From NCBI GenBank assembly GCA_900466475.1, contig UBMI01000009.1:654479-718478 (forward strand): a stretch of DNA of 64,000 nt, in the 5' to 3' direction. The notes beneath the pieces were generated by a model. The model was not told the DNA's origin, searched no databases, and worked only from the letters and a program-made list of their open reading frames with translations. The stretch comes from Hyphomicrobiales bacterium. GTDB lineage: Bacteria; Pseudomonadota; Alphaproteobacteria; Rhizobiales; Rhizobiaceae. This document shows positions 9,022 through 17,230 of the stretch, piece by piece. A program made the translations under genes and the position numbers. Position 1 is the stretch's first letter, and every line of letters begins with the position of its first letter.

Positions 9022-9579
9022 TCAAGCCGTCTCTGCCTTGGCTTCAACGCGCCGGAGAAGCAGGCCAAGTTCGGCCGGCGGCTTCTTTTCGAGGCGGTGA
9101 TATCGTCTGCCGTCCCGCGTACGGTGGACAAGCCCGAAATCGAAGAGTTCGCGGCGCAAGAGCGCCGGATCGCCGAAGAGATGCAGGCGGTCCAGCAAAT
9201 CGCTGATTTCACGCTCCGTCAGTTCCGTGCCCGCCGGTATTTTCGACCACAGAACCCAAAGGCAAAGCTCCTGTAGCCCTCTCCTGCCCGGCCAGCGGAT
9301 CAGTCTGCCGCTGCCATCATAATGGCGCGATGCCTTCAGCACGCGATCCTCGTCCGGCAAGGGCTCGGGATCCCGCTTCAGGTTCCAGTCCTTCAGGACT
9401 TCGGCGGACTGCGCCATGCTGCGGAAATGCTGGTAGTTGCGATAACCCGCCGCGCGCGTCAGCAGATTGAGCATATCGACATGGCTCGGCTTGTCAGCGA
9501 GCGCTTCGATCTTCTTGCGGAGAGATTTGGCAAAAGCCGAAAGATCGGCGATTTCCATTGGAAAGGTAGATCTGGTCAC
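9022..9579 (-). CDS. DUF2087 domain protein
   Basis: A 185-aa protein. The C-terminal part (about residues 85-170) looks like DUF2087: RLIRWPGRRGLQEL, a WxKIPAG-TxREI segment and FGDPALLRRELFDFGLVHRTRDGRRYHR, which resembles a winged-helix fold. The N-terminal half is helical with AAGYRNYQHF, similar to a segment often found in front of this domain. The start is GTG 9579, preceded by GAGGA at 6 bp; ATG 9558 lacks a ribosome site. A role in regulation or nucleic acid binding is plausible but unproven. It is convergent with cpdB. Confidence 0.75.
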   Translation of the reverse strand: MTRSTFPMEIADLSAFAKSLRKKIEALADKPSHVDMLNLLTRAAGYRNYQHFRSMAQSAEVLKDWNLKRDPEPLPDEDRVLKASRHYDGSGRLIRWPGRRGLQELCLWVLWSKIPAGTELTEREISDLLDRLHLFGDPALLRRELFDFGLVHRTRDGRRYHRLEKKPPAELGLLLRRVEAKAETA

Positions 9580-9767
9580 GTCTCATCCTCAACGCGCCGC
9601 TTCCGCAAAAGGGTGTCGGTGGTCGCCGGCTTTCGACTTCGGCACAGGACAAGTGCTGATGATCTTTCTGGAGCAGGTTTAGCTTCCCTTGCGGGACGGC
9701 GACGCCTCGGTGAACTGCAGACCGTGGCGCCGTTATAACAAAGGCCTGAAACCCGTCAAGCTTGTGA

Positions 9768-10736
9768 CTATTCCGCAGCCTCCGGCATCGCATGCAGTTC
9801 GTCTATACCGAGCATGCTGACCATTTCGCCATGGCTCGGGCACATTGAGAGCCGCCGGCGAAAAGCCTCGACCAGCCATCTGCCCGCCGGGCCCGGCGGA
9901 TTGGCCGCCTTGTGCATGGCATAGATCGGGTATTCGCCCTGTTCGTAGGCATCGAGCTTGATGGCGATGAGGTTGCCTTTCATGATGTCGTCACCGACGA
10001 GAGAGACCGGCAATCCACCCCAGCCAAGCCCGCCTTTGATGAGCTGATGCTTGGTTGCTATGTCGCTGACGCGCCATGTCCTGTAGGACAGGACATTGAA
10101 ATCCCGGCCCTTGGTCAACCCTGAGGCATCGGAAACGACGAGCTGGATTTCTTCGCGCACATCGGCCAGCGTCAGTGGCCGTTCGATGCGCGCCAACGGA
10201 TGATCGGGCGCAACGACAGGAACCATAAAGGAATAGCCGATCTTTTCGGCTACCAGCGAATCTCCCTGCCGCACGAGCGCGCCGCCAATGCCGATGTCGG
10301 CCTTGGCGTTCAGCACCATGTCCATGACCATTCCGAGCTCGCCGACGTTGAGGTTCAGCGCAACGCCCGGGAATTTCTCGCGAAATTCGCGCAACTCCAT
10401 CATGACGGCATTGGCCGGGACCATGACGCTGATCGCCAGAGAAAGCTCCGCCTCCAGCCCCTGCTTGATGCTCTTGACGCGGGCGCGCATCACCTCGAGA
10501 TCAGCCATCAGGCGGCGGGCATCTTCCAGCATTGCCTTGCCGGCATCCGTCAGCTTCGGCTGGCGGGCGCCTGAACGCTCGAAAAGCGCTATTTCAAGCT
10601 GGGCTTCCAGATTGGCGATCGTATAGCTGATGACCGACTGCGCGCGGTTCAGCACACGTGACGCGGCCGAAAAACTGCCGGTTTCGGCGACAGTCAGGAA
10701 AACCTGCAATTGATCCAGTGTCGGGTTGGGAAGCAT
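9768..10736 (-). CDS. LysR family transcriptional regulator
   Basis: A 322-aa regulator starting at ATG 10736 (MLPNPTLDQLQVFLTV). The first 60 residues form the LysR winged helix (FSAASRVLNRAQSVISYTIANLEAQL), followed by a periplasmic-binding-like effector domain. Longer upstream starts would add an unrelated 46-residue extension across the promoter. It is divergent from an FMN-dependent azoreductase gene and the two share a 140-bp region with an inverted repeat. This is the usual arrangement for a LysR regulator and its target, so it probably controls azoR in response to quinones or electrophiles. Confidence 0.9.
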   Translation of the reverse strand: MLPNPTLDQLQVFLTVAETGSFSAASRVLNRAQSVISYTIANLEAQLEIALFERSGARQPKLTDAGKAMLEDARRLMADLEVMRARVKSIKQGLEAELSLAISVMVPANAVMMELREFREKFPGVALNLNVGELGMVMDMVLNAKADIGIGGALVRQGDSLVAEKIGYSFMVPVVAPDHPLARIERPLTLADVREEIQLVVSDASGLTKGRDFNVLSYRTWRVSDIATKHQLIKGGLGWGGLPVSLVGDDIMKGNLIAIKLDAYEQGEYPIYAMHKAANPPGPAGRWLVEAFRRRLSMCPSHGEMVSMLGIDELHAMPEAAE

Positions 10737-10751
10737 CTTCCATCCAATCCA

Positions 10752-10768
10752 TCGATAATTTTGATCGA
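10752..10768. promoter_or_regulatory. Candidate LysR operator between lysR and azoR
   Basis: TCGAT-N7-ATCGA inverted repeat at 10752-10768, 16 bp upstream of the LysR start codon. A further TCGAT copy lies about 30 bp away on the azoR side. The position fits autorepression and azoR activation by a LysR tetramer. No experimental support. Confidence 0.45.
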
Positions 10769-10876
10769 CATTATCCCAGTTTTTTCGATAGCAGGCCAGT
10801 CTTATTTCTTTTCTCGAACACAGCGGTTTGCCGCTCCCAAACGCCGCTGAAACCCAATTCGAGAGGAAATTCAACC

Positions 10877-11491
10877 ATGTCTTCCATCCTTCTTCTGACG
10901 TCCAGCCCGCGTTCAGAGTCGCTTTCCACGTCGATTGCTGTCGAGCTTGCCGACAAGCTCAAGGCTCAGGCCCCGGGTAGCGTCGTCGTTCGCCGCGACC
11001 TTGCAGCAAATCCGCTTCCGCACATCGACGATTTGTTTACGGCCGCTATTCGCAAGCCGCCGGAAGCCCGCACGGCTCAGGAAGCTGCTGCCGTAAAAAC
11101 GTCTGACGAGTTGGTCAATGAACTGCTCGCAGCCGACAGCATCGTCATCGGCACCGGCCTCATCAATTTCAACATCTATTCTTCGCTGAAGACCTGGATC
11201 GATAATGTGGCCCGCGCCGGTCTGACCTTCAAGTATACCGAAAGCGGCCCGGTCGGCCTTGCTACCGGCAAGAAGGTCTATGTCGTCCTTGCTTCGGGCG
11301 GCGTGTATTCCCAGGGTCCGGCTGCCGGCATGAATCATGCGGTTCCTTACCTGAAGTCGGTTCTCGGCTTCCTCGGCATTGCCGACATTGAGACCATCTA
11401 TGTCGAAGGCCTAGCCTTCGGCCCGGAAGCTGCAGAAAAGGCTATCGGCGCCGCAAAGTCGCGCGTCGACGAGCTTGCTCTCGCTGCCTAA
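10877..11491 (+). CDS. azoR: FMN-dependent NADH-azoreductase
   Basis: A 204-aa flavodoxin-fold quinone/azo reductase that uses NADH to reduce quinones and azo bonds by two electrons. The N-terminal LLTSSPRSESLSTSIAVELADKL is the FMN phosphate-binding region, and the central FNIYSSLKTWIDNVARAGLTFKYT segment is typical of the family. GAGAGGAAAT precedes ATG 10877. It is divergent from a LysR regulator and followed by its own terminator, so it is probably a single-gene transcription unit induced by quinone or thiol stress. Confidence 0.93.
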   Translation: MSSILLLTSSPRSESLSTSIAVELADKLKAQAPGSVVVRRDLAANPLPHIDDLFTAAIRKPPEARTAQEAAAVKTSDELVNELLAADSIVIGTGLINFNIYSSLKTWIDNVARAGLTFKYTESGPVGLATGKKVYVVLASGGVYSQGPAAGMNHAVPYLKSVLGFLGIADIETIYVEGLAFGPEAAEKAIGAAKSRVDELALAA

Positions 11492-11516
11492 CCTGCAAAT
11501 TCAAAGTTCCACTCGA

Positions 11517-11545
11517 GGGGTCGGCATTAGCCGGCCCTTTCATTT
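11517..11545 (+). terminator. Terminator of azoR
   Basis: GGGTCGGC - ATTA - GCCGGCCC stem-loop (one G-U pair) followed by TTTCATTTT, 25 bp after the azoR stop and ahead of the convergent TetR gene end. Confidence 0.75.
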
Positions 11546-11548
11546 TGT

Positions 11549-12118
11549 CTAGAAATCATTGACGAAAGCTCGGGCCGTTTCCAGAATTTCGTCGGAGAGT
11601 TTTTCATCGTCCGCGATGCGCGCAAGGCCGAGCGCGCCACTCATCAGACACGAGACGATGATTGCCTTGCGGCGCGCCTCAGCCTCATCGCCCGCGCTCA
11701 TACGGTCTGTCATGTTTTCCAGATTCGTCTTCAGCTGCTCGGTCGCAAGCGACCGGCATTTCCCGTCGCTGCGGGCGAGATCGGCCGTCAGCGCAGCAAA
11801 AGGGCAGCCGCCGCTTACGTCGTCACGATGAACCTCGCTCAGATAGTTGGCGGAATATTCCGCGATCGGAATATCTGCCGGCGCCCTGCCCTCTGAACGC
11901 ACTTTCGCTTCCCAGGATCCGAAAGCCAGTTTCATGGCTTCCGCCACCATCTCATCGCGTGACGCAAAATGCTTGTAGAAGCCGCCGACCGTCAGCCCGG
12001 CCTCCTTCATCAGGTCGGCAACGCCGATACCCTCAAGCCCCTTCTCCCGGAGGCGCCTGGACGCGATCTCGATGATCCTGTCGTGCGTCTTCTGTTTTTC
12101 CAGTTGCGAATGGCCCAT
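11549..12118 (-). CDS. TetR/AcrR family transcriptional regulator
   Basis: A 189-aa repressor. Residues 10-55 hold the TetR DNA-binding domain (RIIEIASRRLREKGLEGIGVADLMKEAGLTVGGFYKHFASRDEM). The C-terminal helices are the ligand-binding region, with an SGGCPFAAL segment seen in the group of TetR regulators that control nearby oxidoreductases. It is divergent from an SDR gene. The shared region contains a perfect 18-bp palindrome and a repeated half-site, so it very likely represses itself and the SDR gene. Confidence 0.9.
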   Translation of the reverse strand: MGHSQLEKQKTHDRIIEIASRRLREKGLEGIGVADLMKEAGLTVGGFYKHFASRDEMVAEAMKLAFGSWEAKVRSEGRAPADIPIAEYSANYLSEVHRDDVSGGCPFAALTADLARSDGKCRSLATEQLKTNLENMTDRMSAGDEAEARRKAIIVSCLMSGALGLARIADDEKLSDEILETARAFVNDF

Positions 12119-12151
12119 TGAAATCTCCCGACATGCGGACTTGACTTATCT

Positions 12152-12191
12152 GGATTATGATCATAATCCTTATAGATATCGATCATAATCC
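12152..12191. promoter_or_regulatory. TetR operator: perfect 18-bp palindrome plus half-site
   Basis: GGATTATGATCATAATCC (12152-12169) is a perfect palindrome. The half-site GATCATAATCC recurs at 12181-12191, with centres 22 bp apart (two helical turns). It lies 33 bp from each of the divergent TetR and SDR start codons at its nearest edges, overlapping likely promoter elements. This is a strong candidate operator for the adjacent TetR protein. Confidence 0.75.
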
Positions 12192-12224
12192 AGATCGGGA
12201 CATTTTCCAATAGGAGCCATTCCC

Positions 12225-13001
12225 ATGCGTCTCAAGAACAAGGTCGCGCTCATTACCGGCGGCAACAGCGGTATCGGGCTTGCCACCGCCAAGGTTTTCG
12301 TTGCCGAAGGCGCGAAGGTCATCATTACCGGCCGTAACCCGGAAACGCTCGCAACGGCCAAGAAAGCGCTTGGCGGCGACGTGCTCGCACTGAAGATTGA
12401 TCTGACCGACGTAGCGGCCGCGGAGAAGATCTTCGCCGAGGCAGCTTCCGCCGTCGGCAAATTCGATATCGTCTTTGCCAATGCCGGTATCGGCGGCGCA
12501 ACGCCACTCGGCCAGACGTCGCTGGAACAGTTCGAAAAGATCATCAGCACCAACCTGACCTCGGTCTTCTTCACGATTCAGTCAGCGCTTCCGCATCTGA
12601 ATGATGGCGCGTCCGTCATCCTCAACGGCTCGGTCCATGCCGTTCTCGGCGCACCAGGCTGGTCGGCCTATGCCGCCACGAAGGGTGCCGTGCGCTCCAT
12701 GACCCGCAACCTTGCCTCCGAACTTGCGCCGCGCGGTATCCGCGTCAATCAGGTAACGCCGGGCGGCACGCGCACACCGATCTGGTCGCCCTATGCGCAG
12801 ACGGAAGATGCGATGTCGGCACTCGAAGAAAAGCTCGGAAGCATGAGTGCGCTTGGCCGCATGAGCGAAGCAGACGAGATCGCAAAGGCTGCGCTCTATC
12901 TCGCCTCCGACGATTCCAGCAATGTCACGGGCATCGAGATCACCGTCGACGGCGGCATGACGAGCGCTCCCTCCGGCGCCAAGGTCTTCCGCGCCGCCTG
13001 A
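12225..13001 (+). CDS. SDR family oxidoreductase
   Basis: A 258-aa classical short-chain dehydrogenase/reductase. The cofactor loop is TGGNSGIG (residues 11-18), followed by NAG (86-88) and the catalytic residues Ser136, Tyr149 and Lys153 (YAATK). The C-terminal VTGIEITVDGGM strand is standard. The arginine-containing stretch after strand 2 (TGRNPE) suggests NADP preference. It is controlled by the divergent TetR gene, judging from the palindromic operator. The substrate is unknown. Confidence 0.9.
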   Translation: MRLKNKVALITGGNSGIGLATAKVFVAEGAKVIITGRNPETLATAKKALGGDVLALKIDLTDVAAAEKIFAEAASAVGKFDIVFANAGIGGATPLGQTSLEQFEKIISTNLTSVFFTIQSALPHLNDGASVILNGSVHAVLGAPGWSAYAATKGAVRSMTRNLASELAPRGIRVNQVTPGGTRTPIWSPYAQTEDAMSALEEKLGSMSALGRMSEADEIAKAALYLASDDSSNVTGIEITVDGGMTSAPSGAKVFRAA

Positions 13002-13012
13002 GCGCGCGGGAT

Positions 13013-14284
13013 CTAGACGACCTTAACCACTCCGGAGCGGCCGACGACACAGTTGCGGCCGCTCTTTTTTGCATCATAAAGGCGGCTGTCTGCCGCCGAC
13101 AGCACGGTTGTGAAGCTGACGCCGTCCTCGTCCGCAGTCGCAACCCCTATGCTAACCGATACCGAGGCATCGTCGGGTGTCTTCACACTGGTCACGATCG
13201 TCCAGCGCAGGCGTTCCGCCAAGAGCAAGCCTTCCTCATGGCCTGTACCGGGGCAGACGGCGACGAACTCTTCGCCGCCGAAGCGAAAGATACGATCGCT
13301 GGAGCGCAGCGTCGTTCCGAGCCTGCTGGCGATGGCCTTCAGAACCTCGTCGCCCTGCAGATGGCCGAAGCCGTCGTTGACGTCCTTGAAATGATCCGCG
13401 TCGATGATGAGAACAGTGGCATATTGACCCTGCCGCAGCGCCTCGCGCACCATCAGTGGCGCCTCCAGCTCCATGCGGCTGCGATCATAGACACCAGTCA
13501 GCATATCGCGACCGGTGCGCTCCAGAAGATCGTTGTAGCGTTCGCGGAATGTCAGATCGCCGAAAAGGTCGCTTATCGAGCGGGCCGAGGCTGCAACGCC
13601 GTTCCGTCTGATGTGATATTCGTAGACGGCAAACATCAGGGAATAGAGGCAGACGGCCAGCATCTTGGCTTTCCATCCCGCCCAGAAGGCCGCCATCGGG
13701 ACGCCCACGAAATAATGCAGGCCGCTGAAGAAACAGATCTGGTCAAAGGTCAGAACCACAAGGCCCGAGATCATGAAGCGCAGCACCACGCGCCGGCGCA
13801 TGAAATCGCCGAGCTTCTCGTAGAGCAGGATGATGCCAAGCGAGTCGAGGTAGAGGATCGCCGTGCCCCAGACCATCAACCAGCCCATTTCCTTCAGGAA
13901 GTTGACGTCGGCCGGATGCCCGGGCGACAGCTCCAGCGGCTGATGAAGCTGCAGCACCCAGGCGATGGCAACAGTCAGGAGATTGCCGAAAAACAGGCCA
14001 TAGATCGGCTGGCGAACGGTCGACGCATCCTCCTGCAGATAGAGCATGAGGATCATCATCAGCTTGCCGGAAAAGAAGATCGAAGATCCCGGGGAGACAT
14101 CCCCGAACGGCAGGGAAACATAGAAGACCGCAGCGAGGTAGGTCTCCATGAAATGCATGACGCCGAGTGCAGTCAGGAAGACACCCAGTCCGAGGCGCTG
14201 GCGAAAATGCAGGAGGCTGACCATCAGCACGAAGTAGCCGACGGCTTCGACGATGAAGAGCGCGGTGTTGAAGAGCTCCATCAC
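13013..14284 (-). CDS. Membrane-bound diguanylate cyclase
   Basis: A 423-aa protein that should make c-di-GMP. About residues 1-215 contain roughly seven hydrophobic helices with no family I recognise, probably a membrane sensor. A linker with charged residues follows, then a GGDEF domain (about 255-415). The active-site motif is GGEEF (336-340), and the product-inhibition site RSSD (327-330) lies five residues before it, so the enzyme should be both active and feedback-inhibited. It is convergent with the SDR gene. Nothing nearby shows its signal. Confidence 0.9.
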   Translation of the reverse strand: MMELFNTALFIVEAVGYFVLMVSLLHFRQRLGLGVFLTALGVMHFMETYLAAVFYVSLPFGDVSPGSSIFFSGKLMMILMLYLQEDASTVRQPIYGLFFGNLLTVAIAWVLQLHQPLELSPGHPADVNFLKEMGWLMVWGTAILYLDSLGIILLYEKLGDFMRRRVVLRFMISGLVVLTFDQICFFSGLHYFVGVPMAAFWAGWKAKMLAVCLYSLMFAVYEYHIRRNGVAASARSISDLFGDLTFRERYNDLLERTGRDMLTGVYDRSRMELEAPLMVREALRQGQYATVLIIDADHFKDVNDGFGHLQGDEVLKAIASRLGTTLRSSDRIFRFGGEEFVAVCPGTGHEEGLLLAERLRWTIVTSVKTPDDASVSVSIGVATADEDGVSFTTVLSAADSRLYDAKKSGRNCVVGRSGVVKVV

Positions 14285-14374
14285 GGCCTTCCACCGACAG
14301 CGCGACCGCGCGAGAGAGACGCAGCCGCAGCAGCGGATTTTCTGGTCAATCGTCCGGAAAGCTCAAACACATGC

Positions 14375-14400
14375 GGCGCCCTGCAAAACCTGCAGGCGCC
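14375..14400 (-). terminator. Strong hairpin between the HlyU-like and diguanylate cyclase genes
   Basis: GGCGCC-C-TGCA - AAACC - TGCAGGCGCC forms a 10-bp stem with one bulged C. It lies 125 bp downstream of the minus-strand HlyU-like gene and upstream of the diguanylate cyclase gene. The U-tract is weak, so terminator function is only likely. Confidence 0.45.
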
Positions 14401-14524
14401 ACCTTTACCGCAATCCTTTAAGATTAGGTGAGCAAAGCAGCAATTTCCGCTGCTGGCACGCGGTCATGGATTTGAAAAACAACGGGAAATGTAGCTCGAA
14501 CAAGTCCGCCCGATCAACGGGTGC

Positions 14525-14854
14525 TTACACTTGCCGCAGCTTCTCGCCGTCATTGAAGAGAGAGGGGCCGTGCTGATCGATGATCTGCTGCGCCTTGCGC
14601 ACGGTGCATTCGATCGCATCGTCAGACGAAGAGAAGAGATCTGCGCGAATGAACTTGCGCACCAAAAGGTCCTCACCGACCTTCTTTTCGATACGGCCGG
14701 CAAGACGATACTGGCCGCCTTCCTTCTGCGGCTCGGCATAGATGGTACAATCACCATAGAGCTGGGGCTCGCCGGAAGGACCTGCAGCCGCCTCGCTGGA
14801 GGATTTGCCGCCGCCGGAGAAGACCGAAAGAATGTTTGAAAGGAACGAAGCCAT
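14525..14854 (-). CDS. HlyU family protein
   Basis: A 109-aa protein of the small alphaproteobacterial HlyU-like family. The N-terminus is a short amphipathic/glycine-serine stretch (FLSNILSVFSGGGKSSS). The conserved part runs from YGDCTIYAEPQKEGGQYRLAGRI to RADLFSSSDDAIECTVRKAQQIIDQHG. The Vibrio HlyU name comes from a haemolysin activator, but this alphaproteobacterial type has no evident helix-turn-helix and its job is unknown. It precedes the diguanylate cyclase gene on the same strand with a 240-bp gap. Confidence 0.75.
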   Translation of the reverse strand: MASFLSNILSVFSGGGKSSSEAAAGPSGEPQLYGDCTIYAEPQKEGGQYRLAGRIEKKVGEDLLVRKFIRADLFSSSDDAIECTVRKAQQIIDQHGPSLFNDGEKLRQV

Positions 14855-14890
14855 AATCCGCCTTTAGCACGCAGTGCAGTTGACGCAAAG

Positions 14891-16141
14891 TCAAATGATC
14901 AGGTTTGCGAGGATCTCGTTTTCGGTAATGTCCTCGAAGCCCATGCCCGCGCTTTCGAAATTGGCAACCAGCGTTGCAAAATTCTCCGGAGCCGTCGTTT
15001 CGATGCCGATCAGGATCGAACCGAAATTGCGCGCCGATTTCTTCAGATATTCGAAGCGGGCGATGTCGTCATGCGGTCCGAGCAGATTGAGGAAATCGCG
15101 TAGCGCACCAGGGCGCTGGGCAAGGCGCAGGATGAAGTATTTCTTCAGGCCGGCGTAGCGCATGGCCCTTTCCTTGACATCGGGCAGCCGCTCGAAATCG
15201 AAATTGCCGCCAGAGACGACAGCAACGATCGTCTTGCCCTTGATGGCCGCGCGATCCATGGCGGCGATCGCCGTCAGCGACAGGGCGCCGGCCGGCTCCA
15301 GCACGACACCTTCGACGTTCAGCATCTCCTGGATGGTGACGCAGATGGCATTTTCCGGCATCAGCCTGACCTGATCGGCCGAAAAACCCTTCAGAGCCGC
15401 GAAATTCAGGTCACCGATGCGGGCGACGGCCGCGCCATCGACGAAATTGTCGACCTTCGGAAGTGTCACCACCTGCCCCGCCTCAAGGCTGCGGCGCAAG
15501 CTCGGCGCGCCGGCAGGTTCGGTAAAGATGAAATCGGACTTTGCGACGATGCCATCGAGATAACCGGTAATGCCGGCGGCAAGCCCGCCGCCGCCGACCG
15601 GCAGGACGATCATGTCAGGCAAAACGCCTTCGGGAAGCTGCTGCATGATTTCGGCGGCCACTGTCGCCTGCCCCTCGATGATATCGACATGATCGAAGGG
15701 CGGCACCATGACGCCACCGATTGCCTCGACGTGATCGCGGGCAGCCTGATAGCATTGGTCGAAGAAATCGCCGATGAGTTCAATGGTGATGAAACCGGCG
15801 CCAAACATGCGGGTCTTGTCGATCTTCTGCTGCGGCGTGGTTACCGGCATGAAGACGACGCCCGGGACGCCGAAATGGCGGCAGACGAAGGCAAAGCCCT
15901 GCGCGTGATTGCCGGCCGATGCGCAGACAAAAGTCTTGCCGCCCGCCCCTTCGGCAATTGCCTTGCGGAAGAAATTGAACGCGCCGCGGATCTTGTAGGA
16001 GCGCACCGGCGACAGATCCTCGCGCTTCAGCCAGATATCGGCACCGTAGCGGGCGGAAAGGTGATCATTGAGCTGCAGCGGCGTGGCGGGGAAAAGGCTG
16101 CGCATTGCCTCTTCTGCGCCTTCGACATCGTGTCTCGTCAC
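14891..16141 (-). CDS. ilvA: Threonine ammonia-lyase (threonine dehydratase)
   Basis: PLP enzyme that deaminates threonine to 2-oxobutanoate, the first step of isoleucine synthesis. Motifs are SYKIRGAFN (PLP lysine), SAGNHAQG, GGGGLAAG for the phosphate cup, and VVSGGN. A C-terminal ACT-like regulatory segment of about 80 residues follows (KKYFILRLAQRPGALRDFLNLL). The frame is open to 16312, but the region before the GTG at 16141 does not resemble the family. From GTG the protein is 416 aa, close to the usual length. TTG 16162 is an alternative start, so the exact N-terminus is uncertain. Confidence 0.88.
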   Translation of the reverse strand: MTRHDVEGAEEAMRSLFPATPLQLNDHLSARYGADIWLKREDLSPVRSYKIRGAFNFFRKAIAEGAGGKTFVCASAGNHAQGFAFVCRHFGVPGVVFMPVTTPQQKIDKTRMFGAGFITIELIGDFFDQCYQAARDHVEAIGGVMVPPFDHVDIIEGQATVAAEIMQQLPEGVLPDMIVLPVGGGGLAAGITGYLDGIVAKSDFIFTEPAGAPSLRRSLEAGQVVTLPKVDNFVDGAAVARIGDLNFAALKGFSADQVRLMPENAICVTIQEMLNVEGVVLEPAGALSLTAIAAMDRAAIKGKTIVAVVSGGNFDFERLPDVKERAMRYAGLKKYFILRLAQRPGALRDFLNLLGPHDDIARFEYLKKSARNFGSILIGIETTAPENFATLVANFESAGMGFEDITENEILANLII

Positions 16142-16336
16142 GGGCGTTCGTCCATTCTTCAAAATCCTGACGCCGCTATGACACAGGCAGGCAGCGGAAA
16201 GAAGCCCGTTTGCGCTATTTGCGGTTCGCTCGATGAAAGGCTTCCTTAAGCGCGTCTTCGGATTAAGCCCAAAATCACGGTCAGGTGGACGGCTTTTAAC
16301 TTGATGGTGCATAGCAATTGCTAATATGACGGCAGC

Positions 16337-16699
16337 ATGACATCCAAGATCACAAAGCCGCTGGCGTGGCTTCTTCTCGCCTTCATCGTGTTCGTCACAG
16401 TTTCACCGATCGAATTGCGTCCCCACACGATCGAAACACCCGATATCGATCGTGCCTCGGCTTATCTGGCGGCCGGGCTGGCTTTTGCTCTTGCCTACCC
16501 GAAGCAATGGAAAATGGTTGCCGTGCTGCTGATCCTCGGTGCGTTCGCGATCGAATATCTGCAATACCTGTCGCCGACGCGGCATGCGCGCCTTCACGAT
16601 GCAGGCGTCAAGGCAGCAGGCGCCGCAATCGGCCTGGTCGCCGGCTGGGTCTTTAACAAATGGCGTGAAACGAAAACCGGGGCGAATGCCGCTGTGTAA
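16337..16699 (+). CDS. VanZ-like family membrane protein
   Basis: A 120-aa protein with about three to four hydrophobic helices. The pattern of an N-terminal helix followed by TVSPIELRP, a second helix, AIEYLQYLSPTRHARLHDAGVKAAGAAIG and a last helix matches small VanZ-like proteins, where the E..Q...P.R...D.....A motif is characteristic. Function is unknown in this group; teicoplanin resistance applies only to the namesake. It is divergent from the threonine dehydratase gene. Confidence 0.75.
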   Translation: MTSKITKPLAWLLLAFIVFVTVSPIELRPHTIETPDIDRASAYLAAGLAFALAYPKQWKMVAVLLILGAFAIEYLQYLSPTRHARLHDAGVKAAGAAIGLVAGWVFNKWRETKTGANAAV

Positions 16700-16729
16700 T
16701 TTGCCAGACACTGGCAGTGGATCGGAAAA

Positions 16730-16861
16730 CTAGAAGCCGCGGAACTGCACCGCCCAGAGGAACAGCGGCACCGCTGCCATAGCCGTACCCAACAGGAGAA
16801 GAGCGCTCATCTTGAAGAGCCTGATGCGCCGCGTTCTTGCTCCATCCCAGTCGTAAACCAT
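16730..16861 (-). CDS. Small single-helix membrane protein (43 aa)
   Basis: Starting at ATG 16861 with GGGAG 7 bp upstream, the 43-residue product begins MVYDWDGARTRRIRLFK and then has one hydrophobic helix (about residues 18-38). The basic N-terminal segment before the helix predicts N-in topology. I do not know its function. The good ribosome site and composition make it more than a chance frame. It lies between VanZ-like and tRNA genes. Confidence 0.55.
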   Translation of the reverse strand: MVYDWDGARTRRIRLFKMSALLLLGTAMAAVPLFLWAVQFRGF

Positions 16862-16994
16862 CGTCTTACTCCCACTAAGACAACCCTTACTCAACCGCAC
16901 AATGCCTACATTTTTTGCAGCAACGGCGCCATAGACAAGCACTGCCTATGGTTTATCCACATTATACAAGCACATTCGAACACATTTATAAAGA

Positions 16995-17080
16995 TGGTGC
17001 GAGCGACGGGGATCGAACCCGTAAAGCCTAAGGCCGAGGGATTTTAAGTCCCTTGCGTCTACCAGTTTCGCCACGCTCGC
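16995..17080 (-). tRNA. tRNA-Leu (anticodon UAA)
   Basis: The minus strand folds as a class II tRNA. The acceptor stem is GCGAGCG paired with CGCTCGC; the anticodon loop CTTAAAA sits on an AGGGA/TCCCT stem and gives anticodon TAA. A long variable arm follows, then the T loop GGTTCGATCC. The 3' CCA is encoded (TGG at 16995-16997 on the plus strand). It decodes UUA/UUG leucine codons. Confidence 0.95.
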
Positions 17081-17175
17081 GCGCCGTCCAGATCAACGAC
17101 TTAGGCGGATTCGTCAAGAAAATGTTTATGCTGCCCTGCTGGCGATCGAAAAACTGTGCGGTGAACAACATCCCA

Positions 17176-17207
17176 AAATAAAACGGCGGCCCCGAAGGAC
17201 CGCCGTT
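17176..17207 (-). terminator. Terminator of wrbA
   Basis: AACGGCGG/CCGCCGTT 8-bp perfect stem (17182-17189 with 17200-17207) followed on the minus strand by TTTTATTTT. It begins 24 bp after the wrbA stop. Confidence 0.9.
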
Positions 17208-17230
17208 CATCGAAAAGATTCAAGCTGAAC

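Noticed and set aside
13238..14431. 397-codon plus-strand frame opposite the diguanylate cyclase gene
   Set aside because: Composition (His, Gln, Glu and Ala rich) is typical of an antisense shadow, and the GGDEF motifs lie on the other strand.
16142..16312. 57-residue N-terminal extension of the threonine dehydratase frame
   Set aside because: Does not resemble the family, lacks a ribosome site, and the GTG at 16141 gives the usual length.
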